Source: Paraeggerthella hongkongensis
Lineage (GTDB): Bacteria > Actinomycetota > Coriobacteriia > Coriobacteriales > Eggerthellaceae
DNA: 59,057 nucleotides
Direction of reading: 5' to 3'
Assembly: GCF_003340345.1 (NCBI RefSeq)
Contig: NZ_PPTQ01000018.1
Location: 1-59,057, forward strand
Under the pieces are notes generated by a model. That model searched no databases. It was given only the letters and a program-made list of their open reading frames with translations, and was not told where the DNA came from. The position numbers were made by a program, and so were the translations under genes. How positions within the stretch are numbered: the stretch's first letter is position 1; every line of letters starts with the position of its first letter. Below are positions 45,875-55,161 of the stretch, piece after piece.

Positions 45875-47701
45875 ATGTCGACATCTAACGATGCTAAAGA
45901 TATTGAGGCTATTCGCAGCATGAAGGCGGCTGGGCGGTTTGATCCGTACATAGAAGAGATCTCCTTTCCTCGTTTTAAGAGTCTAGAGCGCGGGCTGTCG
46001 ATCAGGTTCGATTTTCCCGTTACCGCTCTTGTCGGGCAGAATGGTACGAACAAGTCATCGATCTTGAGGGCCCTTCAATCATGCCCTGATCAGAATTCGA
46101 TAAGCGATTACTGGTTCGATACGGATCTTGACCATATCGAAAGCGAGCCAAACGACCGGCAACGATACATCCATAGATACAAAGTGCCTTCTGGAAACAC
46201 AGCGGAGGTTATAAAAATACGCATCCAGAAGGAAAGCAGGGGGGAGGATTACTTCGAGACGGCGAAACCGAGAATTCAGGATGGCATGCGTAGGATGCCG
46301 GACATGGTCGATGAGGACGCGCCGCATAGGGTGGGGACTCGCTGGCGGCCGATAAAGAAAGAAGTCATATACATCGATTTTAGAGCTCAGCTTCCTGCGT
46401 TTGATATCTTGATGAGCTATCAGAATCGTAAGAGCAGACGCGATGCAGCTCATCGCAAATCGTTGGTGCGTCTTAGGTCTCGTAGGTTGGAAGAGGTGAT
46501 TCGGAATTCAGTAAAAACGAGCACCGTGCGCGGTACCGAGCGTTTGCTGAGCGAAGTAGTGTCTTTGGGTGTTGAAGAGTTAAGGGATGTAGGAGAAATT
46601 CTTGGCAGAAGCTACGAGTCTATCAAGCTCGTAAAGCACGACTTGTACGACTATGAGGGATGGACTGCAAAGCTGGTGACTGCGGGTCTCGATTACTCCG
46701 AGGCTTTTGCAGGTAGCGGCGAGTTTGCCGCTATCTCTATCGTTCATGCATTGCATGAAGCTGAAAAGGGAAGCCTGATCTTGCTTGATGAGCCTGAGAC
46801 GTCGCTTCATCCCGGCGCTCAAGCGGCACTCTGCACGTTTTTTCTGAAAATGTGTAAGCGCAAGTTGTTCCAGATTGTTATGGCAACCCATTCGCGGGAA
46901 ATGGTGCAAGGCCTTCCGGCCGAAGGGAGGAAGCTGTTAGGGGTTGTACCTGGTGGATCGCAGATATCACTCATCTCTTCGAGTGCTTCGCTCGAAGAGG
47001 CTTCTTTGCGTCTGGGTGCAGACTTTGTGCAGGACGCTGTATTTGTAGAGGATGGCCTAGCCGCTGAGTTTCTTAAACATGCTTTTCGAAAAAAAGGGGA
47101 GGATGCTGTTGGCTCGGTTAGTATTGAGCCTATACCTGGAGGGGCTCAAACGATTAGCACTAGAATAATACCGGTGCTTTCCCAGCTCGACGCGAACGTC
47201 ATGGTTGTTTTAGACGGCGATCAGAACCCTGAACTTAGCTTTCAGGCTGCCTTGCCGACCGTTCATGAATGTTCTGAAGTATTGAAGGCGTTCGGGATAG
47301 AGTCCAAGCACATTCTAATGAATGGCGGAGATGGTGATAATGAAGGGCATCGGCTTGAGCAGATGAACAAAGTTCTTCTCTGGATTGAGCATCATGTTCG
47401 ATATTTGCCCGGGAAAGATCCAGAAGGTCTTTTGCTATCGATAGTCGATGGCGTTCCGATTGCGGACGATCGGGATAGGCCATCTGCTAGGGGGAATAAG
47501 GAGATTTGGCGCGAGAGGGCTGCTCGTGAGTATTCGAAATGCAAATGCGAGACGATTGATTCTGGGGAAATATTTTGTTACCAGAAGATGGAGCTTTCGA
47601 GGGCTTTTTCTGACGAATCGAATGATGTGGCGCAGGGCGTGATGCGAGAGTTGCTTGCGATCGTCGACGAACTGCTCGGCGACAGTCCTGGCAGACAATA
47701 G
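45875..47701 (+). CDS. OLD-like ATPase with C-terminal Toprim nuclease domain
   Basis: A 608-residue protein. The ATPase core has Walker A GQNGTNKSS (54-62), an ABC-type signature AGSGE (279-283), Walker B LILLDEPETS (301-310) and THS (338-340). The Toprim part follows: FVEDGLAAEFL with Glu392, then VVLDGDQ with Asp447 and Asp449, the metal-binding pattern of OLD-family nucleases. Family members cut or nick DNA in phage defence (OLD, GajA). The N-lobe insert (about 65-275) is unlike those I know. It lies ten bases behind the methyltransferase, so it is the likely restriction or sensing partner. A non-defence repair role is possible. Confidence 0.85.
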   Translation: MSTSNDAKDIEAIRSMKAAGRFDPYIEEISFPRFKSLERGLSIRFDFPVTALVGQNGTNKSSILRALQSCPDQNSISDYWFDTDLDHIESEPNDRQRYIHRYKVPSGNTAEVIKIRIQKESRGEDYFETAKPRIQDGMRRMPDMVDEDAPHRVGTRWRPIKKEVIYIDFRAQLPAFDILMSYQNRKSRRDAAHRKSLVRLRSRRLEEVIRNSVKTSTVRGTERLLSEVVSLGVEELRDVGEILGRSYESIKLVKHDLYDYEGWTAKLVTAGLDYSEAFAGSGEFAAISIVHALHEAEKGSLILLDEPETSLHPGAQAALCTFFLKMCKRKLFQIVMATHSREMVQGLPAEGRKLLGVVPGGSQISLISSSASLEEASLRLGADFVQDAVFVEDGLAAEFLKHAFRKKGEDAVGSVSIEPIPGGAQTISTRIIPVLSQLDANVMVVLDGDQNPELSFQAALPTVHECSEVLKAFGIESKHILMNGGDGDNEGHRLEQMNKVLLWIEHHVRYLPGKDPEGLLLSIVDGVPIADDRDRPSARGNKEIWRERAAREYSKCKCETIDSGEIFCYQKMELSRAFSDESNDVAQGVMRELLAIVDELLGDSPGRQ

Positions 47702-47915
47702 CGAAGCAGTACTCATTTTTTGGGCGTGGTCAAGTATCGAGAAATCGTAGCTTTATGCACAGGTTGGTTGAACTCGGGTTCGCGCCGCGCGCATTGTCTT
47801 GCCCACACCCGAAAAGCTGCAATAGGCAGCAACAGTCTCGATGACCGGGACGTTCGCTCTTGCCAGCGCGAATAATGTTGGTGTGGGCCATTGCCTGCAG
47901 AAGCACTTCGGAGTA

Positions 47916-49133
47916 TTACAATCCAAGATAAAACCTGTAGATCTCTTCGTTCATCAAGGACCAGCCGTAATCGCTGGGATGGCAGTTATCTCGAAGGAAG
48001 TAGCTGCTCGCACTATAGTCTGAGAAGTCGGCAATCTTCACACCGTATTTCTCGCACGTGGCTCGCATTAGGTCGTAGTACATAGTGCGGTACTGGCTCG
48101 TATAGACGCTTTGGTCGTAAAGAATATCGCTTGAAGGGATCAGCATGACCAAAGGTTCGACGTTGCATTCCTTGCAGACTTGCAAAAACAATTCAAAGTC
48201 TTCCACTTCGCTTTTATTGAAAATGTTCGTGTCGTCCACAGTCCATTTTTCGGCGGCCTTTTGCCATTTTTCGTAAGCATTGTTGTAGAACCATTCGTCA
48301 AGGAATACGTCATTTTTTGACGCACGCGATTTGGTGTAGGCAAGGGCATCTTCTTGGATTGCCGTCCAATCCGGTTCTTCGGGATCGCCGAATCTTGTCG
48401 AAGGTATCGATTGGCTGAGGGTCTTCTTTTTGTTGAGCGTGATCAATTCGTCGCTGTTGGCAGGGGTGTTCAGGATATCGTAACGAAGCCGCACTGAGCT
48501 AGCGGCATCTGCGACTGCCGCATCTATGGCTTTGTATGATGTTGTGAGCGCGGTGGTGACGGGTGTTGTAGCGGTGAGAAACTTGCATTCGTAAGAGTCG
48601 AGTTTTTCTGAGACTTTCGCCTTGGTTTCGTTGGAAATTTCTTCGTTTTCAAGGAACTCACGATAGGCTCCTTTAGAGAAAGTTTCATTCAGCACGTCAT
48701 TTGAGTATTTGGTTCCTTCCATAAACCACTGCATGGAAGGAATTAGAACAACCTTGTTGCCGACGATTCCTTTGTTTGCGAAGGCTCCAACTACAATGGC
48801 GTCCCATAGATCGGAGACATGCGCGTATCCTTCAGCCATGATGTTCATTCCGTAGTTGTGGTCGGTCCAGAACCGGGCGGTGTACGATCTGTCAACGTAT
48901 GTATTAAGTTCGGAAGATGCCAGTACCAGCACTGGGTTGTCACCTTGCTCCACCCTGGCATCGTAATTTGCTCGTTGTAAATTGAAATCGCGAAGCTGTT
49001 CGAGCGAGCTGCAAACTATTAAGGGCTTGTCTTTGACCAGGTTGTCGTATGATCCGGCCGTTGTCAGAAATCCTCCTAAAACCCCTATTACAAGGGCGAA
49101 CCCGCCGAATAATCCTATAAAACGTTTGCTCAT
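47916..49133 (-). CDS. dltD: D-alanine transfer protein DltD
   Basis: A 405-residue extracytoplasmic protein with an N-terminal membrane anchor (about 7-28). The SGNH-like active site appears as LASSEL (Ser nucleophile) and DNCHPSDYGW near the C-terminus (Asp-His). DltD acts at the outer face in the last step of D-alanylation of teichoic acids. It is the last gene of the minus-strand dlt operon; AGAGG precedes its ATG. Confidence 0.92.
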   Translation of the reverse strand: MSKRFIGLFGGFALVIGVLGGFLTTAGSYDNLVKDKPLIVCSSLEQLRDFNLQRANYDARVEQGDNPVLVLASSELNTYVDRSYTARFWTDHNYGMNIMAEGYAHVSDLWDAIVVGAFANKGIVGNKVVLIPSMQWFMEGTKYSNDVLNETFSKGAYREFLENEEISNETKAKVSEKLDSYECKFLTATTPVTTALTTSYKAIDAAVADAASSVRLRYDILNTPANSDELITLNKKKTLSQSIPSTRFGDPEEPDWTAIQEDALAYTKSRASKNDVFLDEWFYNNAYEKWQKAAEKWTVDDTNIFNKSEVEDFELFLQVCKECNVEPLVMLIPSSDILYDQSVYTSQYRTMYYDLMRATCEKYGVKIADFSDYSASSYFLRDNCHPSDYGWSLMNEEIYRFYLGL

Positions 49134-49142
49134 GGCAACCTC

Positions 49143-49418
49143 TTAGAATCCTTCGTAAATTGGCTCGGTTGGAGTGCCGAACGGCGAAATGAAGAAAAAC
49201 CACGTCAGTAGAGCAAGACATACGAAAGCAACGAATAACCACATGAGGGCAGCTACCCACGAATCACCGAAGAATGTGACTCTTGTTTTTTCGGCAAAAG
49301 CGTAAGCCTTCGTTTTACAGTTTTCGTACCAAAGGGTAGCGGTGCTTTTCCGCATGGACCTGGCAGGCTTCTTCTCTGTTTCGTTGTTTTTCTTGATAAC
49401 GGGATTGGCGCTTGTCAT
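49143..49418 (-). CDS. dltX: DltX-like small membrane protein
   Basis: A 91-residue protein with a single membrane helix (about 55-78) and the C-terminal end TEPIYEGF. Firmicute DltX is about 50 residues with one helix and a conserved C-terminal FIYNEF-like motif that takes part in D-Ala transfer. The end here is a clear variant, with an extra ~45-residue basic N-terminus. In Firmicutes dltX precedes dltA; here it lies between dltC (three-base gap) and dltD (nine-base gap). Confidence 0.75.
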   Translation of the reverse strand: MTSANPVIKKNNETEKKPARSMRKSTATLWYENCKTKAYAFAEKTRVTFFGDSWVAALMWLFVAFVCLALLTWFFFISPFGTPTEPIYEGF

Positions 49419-49421
49419 GTC

Positions 49422-49661
49422 CTATAGCCTGATTTCTATTTGATGGATGATCTTGTTGACCGAATTCATCTCTTCGCGTTCCACGGCGGTGGGGGCTATC
49501 TCCACTCCGAATTCGCTCTCGATACCGACGAGCAGTTCGATAGCACCCATGGAATCGAGCAGTCCCGCTTCGAACAGGTCGATATCGCGTTCTTCACGTA
49601 CTACATCGTCCGCGCAGATCTCTTCAAGTAGATCCAACGTCTTCTCTTCAATGTTGTTCAT
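49422..49661 (-). CDS. dltC: D-alanyl carrier protein DltC
   Basis: A 79-residue acyl-carrier-type protein with the phosphopantetheine attachment Ser in DSMGAIELL and typical acidic composition. It receives D-alanine from DltA and presents it to DltB. Its start overlaps the dltB stop (TAATG), giving coupled translation. Confidence 0.93.
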   Translation of the reverse strand: MNNIEEKTLDLLEEICADDVVREERDIDLFEAGLLDSMGAIELLVGIESEFGVEIAPTAVEREEMNSVNKIIHQIEIRL

Positions 49662-50842
49662 TACAGGAGTCCTTTCACTATGAGAGCGGCTTGCCCGCTA
49701 AACAAGCTGAAACCAAGCATGATCAAGTTCAGCGTAATTATCCAGGATATGGCTTTAAACCAGATTTCGTTTTTATAACGCTTGTAGAAGCTCGACTTCT
49801 TTTGAAAAACGTCGGTTAGGGCCAGGAGAACGCCGTGGTATGCACCATAGAGTAGATAATCCACTGTTAGGCCGTGCCATGCGCCCATGAGCGTCATGTT
49901 GATGATGTAGCCGCAGCAGGCGCTTGTCAGGCGGTTCTTTATCAGCTTGCGCTTAGTGACGGAGCGGACGAAGCGCATGAACACGAAGTCGCGCAGCCAA
50001 AACGAGAGCGTGATATGCCACCGGTTCCAGAAGTCCTTCATGTCGAGCGCCGCAAACGGTGCGCGGAAGTTCCTCGGAGTTTTGATTCCGAAGCAGTAAC
50101 TTGCCCCTATGGCCATCATGGAGTAGCCGGCGAAGTTGAAGAATAAGAATAGCCCATAGAACCAGGCGTCCTTCCCGGCTGCTGCTATATTGAATAAGAG
50201 CGATTTTGTTTCCCGGAACTCATGAAAGTCGAAAAACTGAGTGCAGAGCGTAGCGATAACCATCTGGTATACAGCGCCAACAAGCAAGAGGAGGATGCCG
50301 CGACTAAGCAGATCGGCATACTCCGACTTACTGAAACGCTTGGCTGCATCTTCCATGAAGCGGCGTGAGCGGTCGATGGGACCTGAAGTGATCACTGGGA
50401 AAAAAGATATGAAATACAGATAGTCCAGTAAGGTCATGTCCGTGATAAGCCCGTCGCGGATTTCGATGACCACTTGTGCGGCTTTGAACGTTACGTATGA
50501 TATGCCGATGAAGCCTAGCAAGCTGCTGTCAAGAAGGCCACTTATTTTGTAGATGATCAGAGGCGCGATGGTTGCGGCAAGGCAAGTTCGATAGACCGCG
50601 ATGGATTTCTTCCCTTTTGTCCAATTATGCTGAGTGATGAAAGTGGCGCTTGCTGCCACGAGAAGAAAGATGCCGAACATGGCCAGCTGTTTAACGTCGT
50701 CGGCAAACAACAATACGACGAACAGCGTCGTTATCGCCATGCCGTATGGTCGTATTCTGCGACCAGAGAAGCCCAGCATGGCTGCGGGCACGATGCTTAT
50801 AGCCAGTAGAATGAAAAAGGATGGAGATGTGTAAAAGCCCAT
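49661..50842 (-). CDS. dltB: D-alanyl transfer protein DltB (MBOAT family)
   Basis: A 393-residue polytopic MBOAT enzyme with about ten hydrophobic segments, FWNRWHITLSFWLRDF and the catalytic His region MGAWHGLTVDYLLYG. It moves D-alanine from DltC across the membrane. The start at MGFYTSP is preferred; the frame extends 17 codons upstream into the dltA end with an unlikely sequence. Confidence 0.93.
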   Translation of the reverse strand: MGFYTSPSFFILLAISIVPAAMLGFSGRRIRPYGMAITTLFVVLLFADDVKQLAMFGIFLLVAASATFITQHNWTKGKKSIAVYRTCLAATIAPLIIYKISGLLDSSLLGFIGISYVTFKAAQVVIEIRDGLITDMTLLDYLYFISFFPVITSGPIDRSRRFMEDAAKRFSKSEYADLLSRGILLLLVGAVYQMVIATLCTQFFDFHEFRETKSLLFNIAAAGKDAWFYGLFLFFNFAGYSMMAIGASYCFGIKTPRNFRAPFAALDMKDFWNRWHITLSFWLRDFVFMRFVRSVTKRKLIKNRLTSACCGYIINMTLMGAWHGLTVDYLLYGAYHGVLLALTDVFQKKSSFYKRYKNEIWFKAISWIITLNLIMLGFSLFSGQAALIVKGLL

Positions 50843-50855
50843 AAGTAACGCGTCC

Positions 50856-52430
50856 TTATGCTTTATTCTGCGCGGCGAGCACCTTGCGGTCAAGCTTGCC
50901 GTTGGGGGTGACGGGCATCGAATCGATGAATGCGATTTTTTTTGGGATCATGTAATGGGGCAGTGTGGATTTCAATGCGTCTTTCAGGGTCAAGCCTTCT
51001 TGAAAGTCTGACTTTTCTCGGGGCGAAGCGCTGACTATGTATGCCACTAAGTGGGTGAGTCGACCGTTGCGATACGCGGGCACTACGCATGCGGCGGATA
51101 CTTGGTCGAGTGCACTTAAGTGCTCCTCTATTTCGCCGAGTTCTATGCGATAGCCATTGAGCTTGACTTGCAAGTCGAGCCGGCCACGAAAATGCAGTTG
51201 ACCGCAAGGGTCGAGCAATCCTTCGTCTCCCGTGCGATAATACCGCGTCGGCCCTTGACGACCAGTAAGCCAGGAGCCGTCCGATTCGCCGAACGACTTC
51301 GCTGTAAGGTCGGCACGTCCGAAATAGCCCTTGGCTACGGTATCTCCTTCAATGACGATCTCGCCCCATTTTCCGTTAGGGAGATCGCTTCCGTTGCAGT
51401 CTACGATGCGGATGCGGGTGCCTGTGCGCGGCGAACCGACGGTTAAGGGTTCTGGCGATTCGATCATCTCGGGGGATACTTCGACGGATGTTACGGCCAC
51501 GGTTGATTCTGTGGGTCCGTATGTATTCATGATGCGCAGCTTGGGGAAGCGTTCGGAAACCTTGTGCGCGGTTTGGTTGGTCAGGGTTTCGCCACAGAAC
51601 ACCATAGTCGCAAGATCTGGCATGAGGTTGCGACAAAAATCCTTGTTTGCTAGGCATATATCTGCGAACGAGGGCGTAGATACCCATATGTCAGGACTTG
51701 TTTCTTTGAAAAACTGGAGCATTTCTGCAGGGTGATCAAGCGTTTCTTTTTCCAGGCATAGAAGAGTGCCGCCGCTCGCCAGCGCCATGGTCAACTCGTA
51801 TACCGATAGGTCGAATGAGAATGGCGCTTGGTTGAGAAACTTCATACTCGTCTTGTCGACGCATGCGATTTCGAGCGCCCATGGGAAGAAGTTGTCTACA
51901 CACGAGGCGGTGACTTGAACTCCCTTGGGAGTGCCGGTTGATCCTGAGGTAAATATGATGTACATGAGGTCTTCGCCTGATATAGCGGTTTCCCCGCATT
52001 CGAATAATGTTCCTTGGTTTGCGATGTTCTGCAGGGCTTCGGGGGCTATGACGGTCAAGTTTTGGACTGTCGTCTCAGGAAAGGGGAGGGAAGCCAAAAC
52101 CAGGACCTTTTCGGCTTTCATTTTGATCTGCTCTGCTATCGACGACACCCTGTCTTCGGGAACGGAGTGGGCGTCGATGGGAACGTAAGCGTGGCCTGAT
52201 CGCATGCATGCGAGGAAGCTTGCCAGCATGAGCGACGATTTGTGTCCATATGCGATTACGGGGTCGTTGTTCGCCGGTAGGATTTCGTTGATGTGTGCGG
52301 CGATCGAACCAGAGTACGACCAAAGCTGACCGTAGGTCAGCGAACTGTTGGAACGGGTTGTCGAGCCGATAAGAACTGGTGCGTTGGGTTGTTGCTTGCT
52401 GAGAATGCGCACCCTGTCAAGGAACTGCAT
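50856..52430 (-). CDS. dltA: D-alanine--carrier protein ligase DltA
   Basis: A 524-residue adenylating enzyme that activates D-alanine with ATP and loads it on DltC. Motifs: YIIFTSGSTGTPKGV, NTYGPTESTVA, YYRTGDEG, GRLDLQVKLNGYRIELGEIE, and the C-terminal Lys in NGKLDRK. I choose ATG at 52430 (MQFLDRV) because the frame from 52493 runs through a TATAAT promoter element at 52482-52487 and would exceed the usual length of about 505-515. First gene of the dlt operon. Confidence 0.93.
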   Translation of the reverse strand: MQFLDRVRILSKQQPNAPVLIGSTTRSNSSLTYGQLWSYSGSIAAHINEILPANNDPVIAYGHKSSLMLASFLACMRSGHAYVPIDAHSVPEDRVSSIAEQIKMKAEKVLVLASLPFPETTVQNLTVIAPEALQNIANQGTLFECGETAISGEDLMYIIFTSGSTGTPKGVQVTASCVDNFFPWALEIACVDKTSMKFLNQAPFSFDLSVYELTMALASGGTLLCLEKETLDHPAEMLQFFKETSPDIWVSTPSFADICLANKDFCRNLMPDLATMVFCGETLTNQTAHKVSERFPKLRIMNTYGPTESTVAVTSVEVSPEMIESPEPLTVGSPRTGTRIRIVDCNGSDLPNGKWGEIVIEGDTVAKGYFGRADLTAKSFGESDGSWLTGRQGPTRYYRTGDEGLLDPCGQLHFRGRLDLQVKLNGYRIELGEIEEHLSALDQVSAACVVPAYRNGRLTHLVAYIVSASPREKSDFQEGLTLKDALKSTLPHYMIPKKIAFIDSMPVTPNGKLDRKVLAAQNKA

Positions 52431-52481
52431 GGGAGTGGGGCCTTTCGCGCCGGAGTGCTGTATTCGTGAATCCAAAAGGTC

Positions 52482-52487
52482 ATTATA
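52482..52487 (-). promoter_or_regulatory. Possible -10 element of the dlt operon
   Basis: TATAAT on the minus strand about 52 bases before the chosen dltA start. A weak GGACAA sits about 20 bases upstream as a candidate -35. It would make the 22 codons before MQFLDRV largely untranslated leader. Confidence 0.45.
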
Positions 52488-52493
52488 CAACAT

Positions 52494-52908
52494 GGAAACG
52501 GCGTGTTGTCCGATCGGCGGTTAGGTGCCGTTGGAATGCTCCTGCTGCAATCCCTCCGAAATCTATCCGAAATTTATGAAACCTGGAATCAAGCCACGAG
52601 GGGCGTTTGCGCTTGTTTTGGCGAAACGAGACTCCCACTTGACTGCGGTGCTTCCAAGTGCGGCATTGTTTATCAGTAGCTCACGGTTTGTGATAGTTCT
52701 TCTCGTGGAATCGCAACGTGGGAATTGGCGGTAATCGATTTGCGATATGAATAAGGCCTAAGCTTTTCGAGCCTAATTTATACTATTGTGGGTTTTGTAT
52801 AAATAAGAACACGGACCCTCGGGACTCTAATTGCGTCGAAGCCTTCGTGCGGCATGAAAGATCGTCGATTCCTTGCTTGGACAGATGCCGCGTCTGTTGC
52901 TTGTTTTC
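52494..52908. other. Intergenic stretch without a convincing gene
   Basis: Lies between the dlt operon promoter and the 3' end of the large membrane protein gene, both on the minus strand. It includes an AT-rich part (about 52735-52815). Short ORFs here lack ribosome sites. Confidence 0.5.
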
Positions 52909-54930
52909 CTATTGATCGATTTCGTACAACCGCATGTTTCCCTCGCTCATAAGGAGCGTGAAACCGGGGGTCTTCTCGTCGATGGATTCGATGCCTGCCC
53001 AGTTCTCCTTTTTGTATCGCATGCCAGTGGTCGTGCGGTCGTTGCTTGTGATTTCATCCAGCATGAGGACGTATCGTGCGTCCAGTCGATCCACAACGTT
53101 TCGCACTTCGTCGGATACGCTGATGTCGCAAAGTTGCGTTCGGATGATCTTGCTGTCTTCCGCTCCGCTCATGCCGGTGTTCGCTGAGCGGCGGAAGTAA
53201 GTGTTGATCCCTTCCACACCGTAGCTCCAGCAGCTGCCATCGCTTGGCACGTTGACGACGAGCGCGTCCTCGGGAATCTGGCCCATGACTTTCTTGATGA
53301 ACGCGTCTTCCTCGCCGGTTAGAATACGATCCCAGGAATAGCGGGCGGTCACCTCGCTGCGAATCTTTGTCAGGCCTGCTGCTAAGTCTACTTTTTCAGT
53401 CAGCTTCACGTTGCCGGGAAGGAACTGGCAGGCTGCGAGCAGGATGAGCAGCATGCCCAGAGATAAGCCCGCGTTCATGTCTGTAGAGCTGCCCTTGAAC
53501 ACTATTCCTAGCCAGGTTTTCAGGGCTTTCAGCATCCAAGAGAATCCCAGAGCGGCAAGGGGTATGGCGAAGAACGCAGCCATAGCCCCCAAACGATGAT
53601 AGTCGGTGTACCAGAACCCCGCAATCACATGCTTGAACACGCCATCGGTCGACACGCTGACGAGGTATGATAGCAAGGCGAACGCATAAGCTACGCTAAG
53701 CCAGAGGTATCGCTTGTTTCTGCATGTGTGGATGATGCCAACAAGCACGACAATGCTGAGAAAGGGCTGTACGCCGCCTCTTGACGTGAACATGAAACTC
53801 AGGCCGCTTGCAAGCGCCACTGCAGGAGACAAGGTCGCTTCCCAAGTATATTGAACAACAGTTTGCATGAAGGGAGCAAGGTGCAAGATCGCCCAGGCGG
53901 CGCATGCCGCGGCGAAAAGTGCAATGGCACCTGCAATGCGCTTGCGAGATAGGTTCGGCTGCTTGCTGCCGGGCGCGTAAAAGATTCGATTCACGCAGTA
54001 CAGCACGACCCAAATTCCGAATGTGAATGCTCCGTTTGGTTGGCAGAGCGCAATGGCTACGAGCCCTATGATCGATACCGCGGCAAGTTTGAGCTTGTCG
54101 GATGCGCGTTTCGCCTCAATTGCTTCTGCGAGGGGGACGAACGCTAAGGGTATGAGCATGAACGAGACCATGTTCGAAAACAGCTGACCGAATACGATGA
54201 ATCCCCAAGGGAACCCGCAGAACGCTACGGTGAAGAGCGACCCTGCCAAGACGGTGCGTTTGCGTTGCCCGAAGATCTTCAAGAGCAGTAGACACATACC
54301 CAAAGGAAACACGATAACGACGAACGTCACGACCGAGGCGTTCGCGGCCAGCGCGACATTGTTGTCGAATAGCGATGCAACAACGGCTGTTACGACGTGC
54401 CATCCGGCCGGATAGTACCAAGAATCGGGGTTCTGCGCTAAATACGAGCTGACATGGAGGGTGGAGTAGGTTCCCGTGTCTAGAAACGAGCGTACTACGG
54501 AAAGATGCACAGTGGTGTCGTCGTTTCTGGAGAACGACTCCGGACCATCGATGGGCAAAAGAAACGTCAGGGTTGTGATTGCGAAGGCTACGGTCAGATA
54601 AAGGGCTGCCGTCTTGCATGCTTCTTTGGTGTCGCCGACTGTTGCGAGGCATTCTCGATTATCGACGCCCCGAACCTTTCTCAAGCACCTCGCACCGAGC
54701 ATCGCGATTAAGCAGATACCCGCTGTCATTGTAAGCAGGCCGAAGCCGGAAGACGCAACGTCCAGTTCGAAGAGAGCAACGCCTAATACCGTAAAAACGA
54801 AGATGGATAGGGCGGGGGCGATAACGGCGGCGGCAAATCGGTCGATCGAGAATGCTCGCGCAAGCATGAAGCCGGGTACGTACAGCGCGATGGCGTAAGC
54901 CAAGATGGCAAGGGCAAGCGTAAACCACAT
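52909..54930 (-). CDS. Large polytopic membrane protein, DUF6541-like, probable glycan enzyme
   Basis: A 673-residue protein starting at MWFTLALAIL behind AAGGAG; the frame upstream of it is not protein-like. About 12-14 hydrophobic segments fill the first ~510 residues. An early external loop contains SRNDDTTVHLSVVRSF and WYYPAGWH, resembling GT-C type enzymes and their lipid-sugar loop. The last ~160 residues are soluble and probably extracellular. Such proteins in Actinobacteria are often found in arabinan, rhamnan or other surface polymer loci. Role is inferred only. Confidence 0.75.
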   Translation of the reverse strand: MWFTLALAILAYAIALYVPGFMLARAFSIDRFAAAVIAPALSIFVFTVLGVALFELDVASSGFGLLTMTAGICLIAMLGARCLRKVRGVDNRECLATVGDTKEACKTAALYLTVAFAITTLTFLLPIDGPESFSRNDDTTVHLSVVRSFLDTGTYSTLHVSSYLAQNPDSWYYPAGWHVVTAVVASLFDNNVALAANASVVTFVVIVFPLGMCLLLLKIFGQRKRTVLAGSLFTVAFCGFPWGFIVFGQLFSNMVSFMLIPLAFVPLAEAIEAKRASDKLKLAAVSIIGLVAIALCQPNGAFTFGIWVVLYCVNRIFYAPGSKQPNLSRKRIAGAIALFAAACAAWAILHLAPFMQTVVQYTWEATLSPAVALASGLSFMFTSRGGVQPFLSIVVLVGIIHTCRNKRYLWLSVAYAFALLSYLVSVSTDGVFKHVIAGFWYTDYHRLGAMAAFFAIPLAALGFSWMLKALKTWLGIVFKGSSTDMNAGLSLGMLLILLAACQFLPGNVKLTEKVDLAAGLTKIRSEVTARYSWDRILTGEEDAFIKKVMGQIPEDALVVNVPSDGSCWSYGVEGINTYFRRSANTGMSGAEDSKIIRTQLCDISVSDEVRNVVDRLDARYVLMLDEITSNDRTTTGMRYKKENWAGIESIDEKTPGFTLLMSEGNMRLYEIDQ

Positions 54931-55161
54931 GACGGGACTCCTTGAGGGGACGTTCGGTCTCGATCGTAGGAATAGGCGAGACAGAAGGCCATTATAGATG
55001 CTCCCATGGATCCTGTCTGCTCTTTTCGTTCTGGAGACTGTATCCAAAACGAAAAGCAGCAAGGATCCCCATGCTATTATGGTTCGTCGGTTATCGGGAA
55101 ATGCGAGAGGGGTGCGTGCTTGTCTGGTTCGGACAACGGGTCGAGGAGGACGCAGTACCGG

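Noticed and set aside
52525-52734. Short plus-strand ORF upstream of dltA
   Set aside because: No ribosome site or recognisable sequence.
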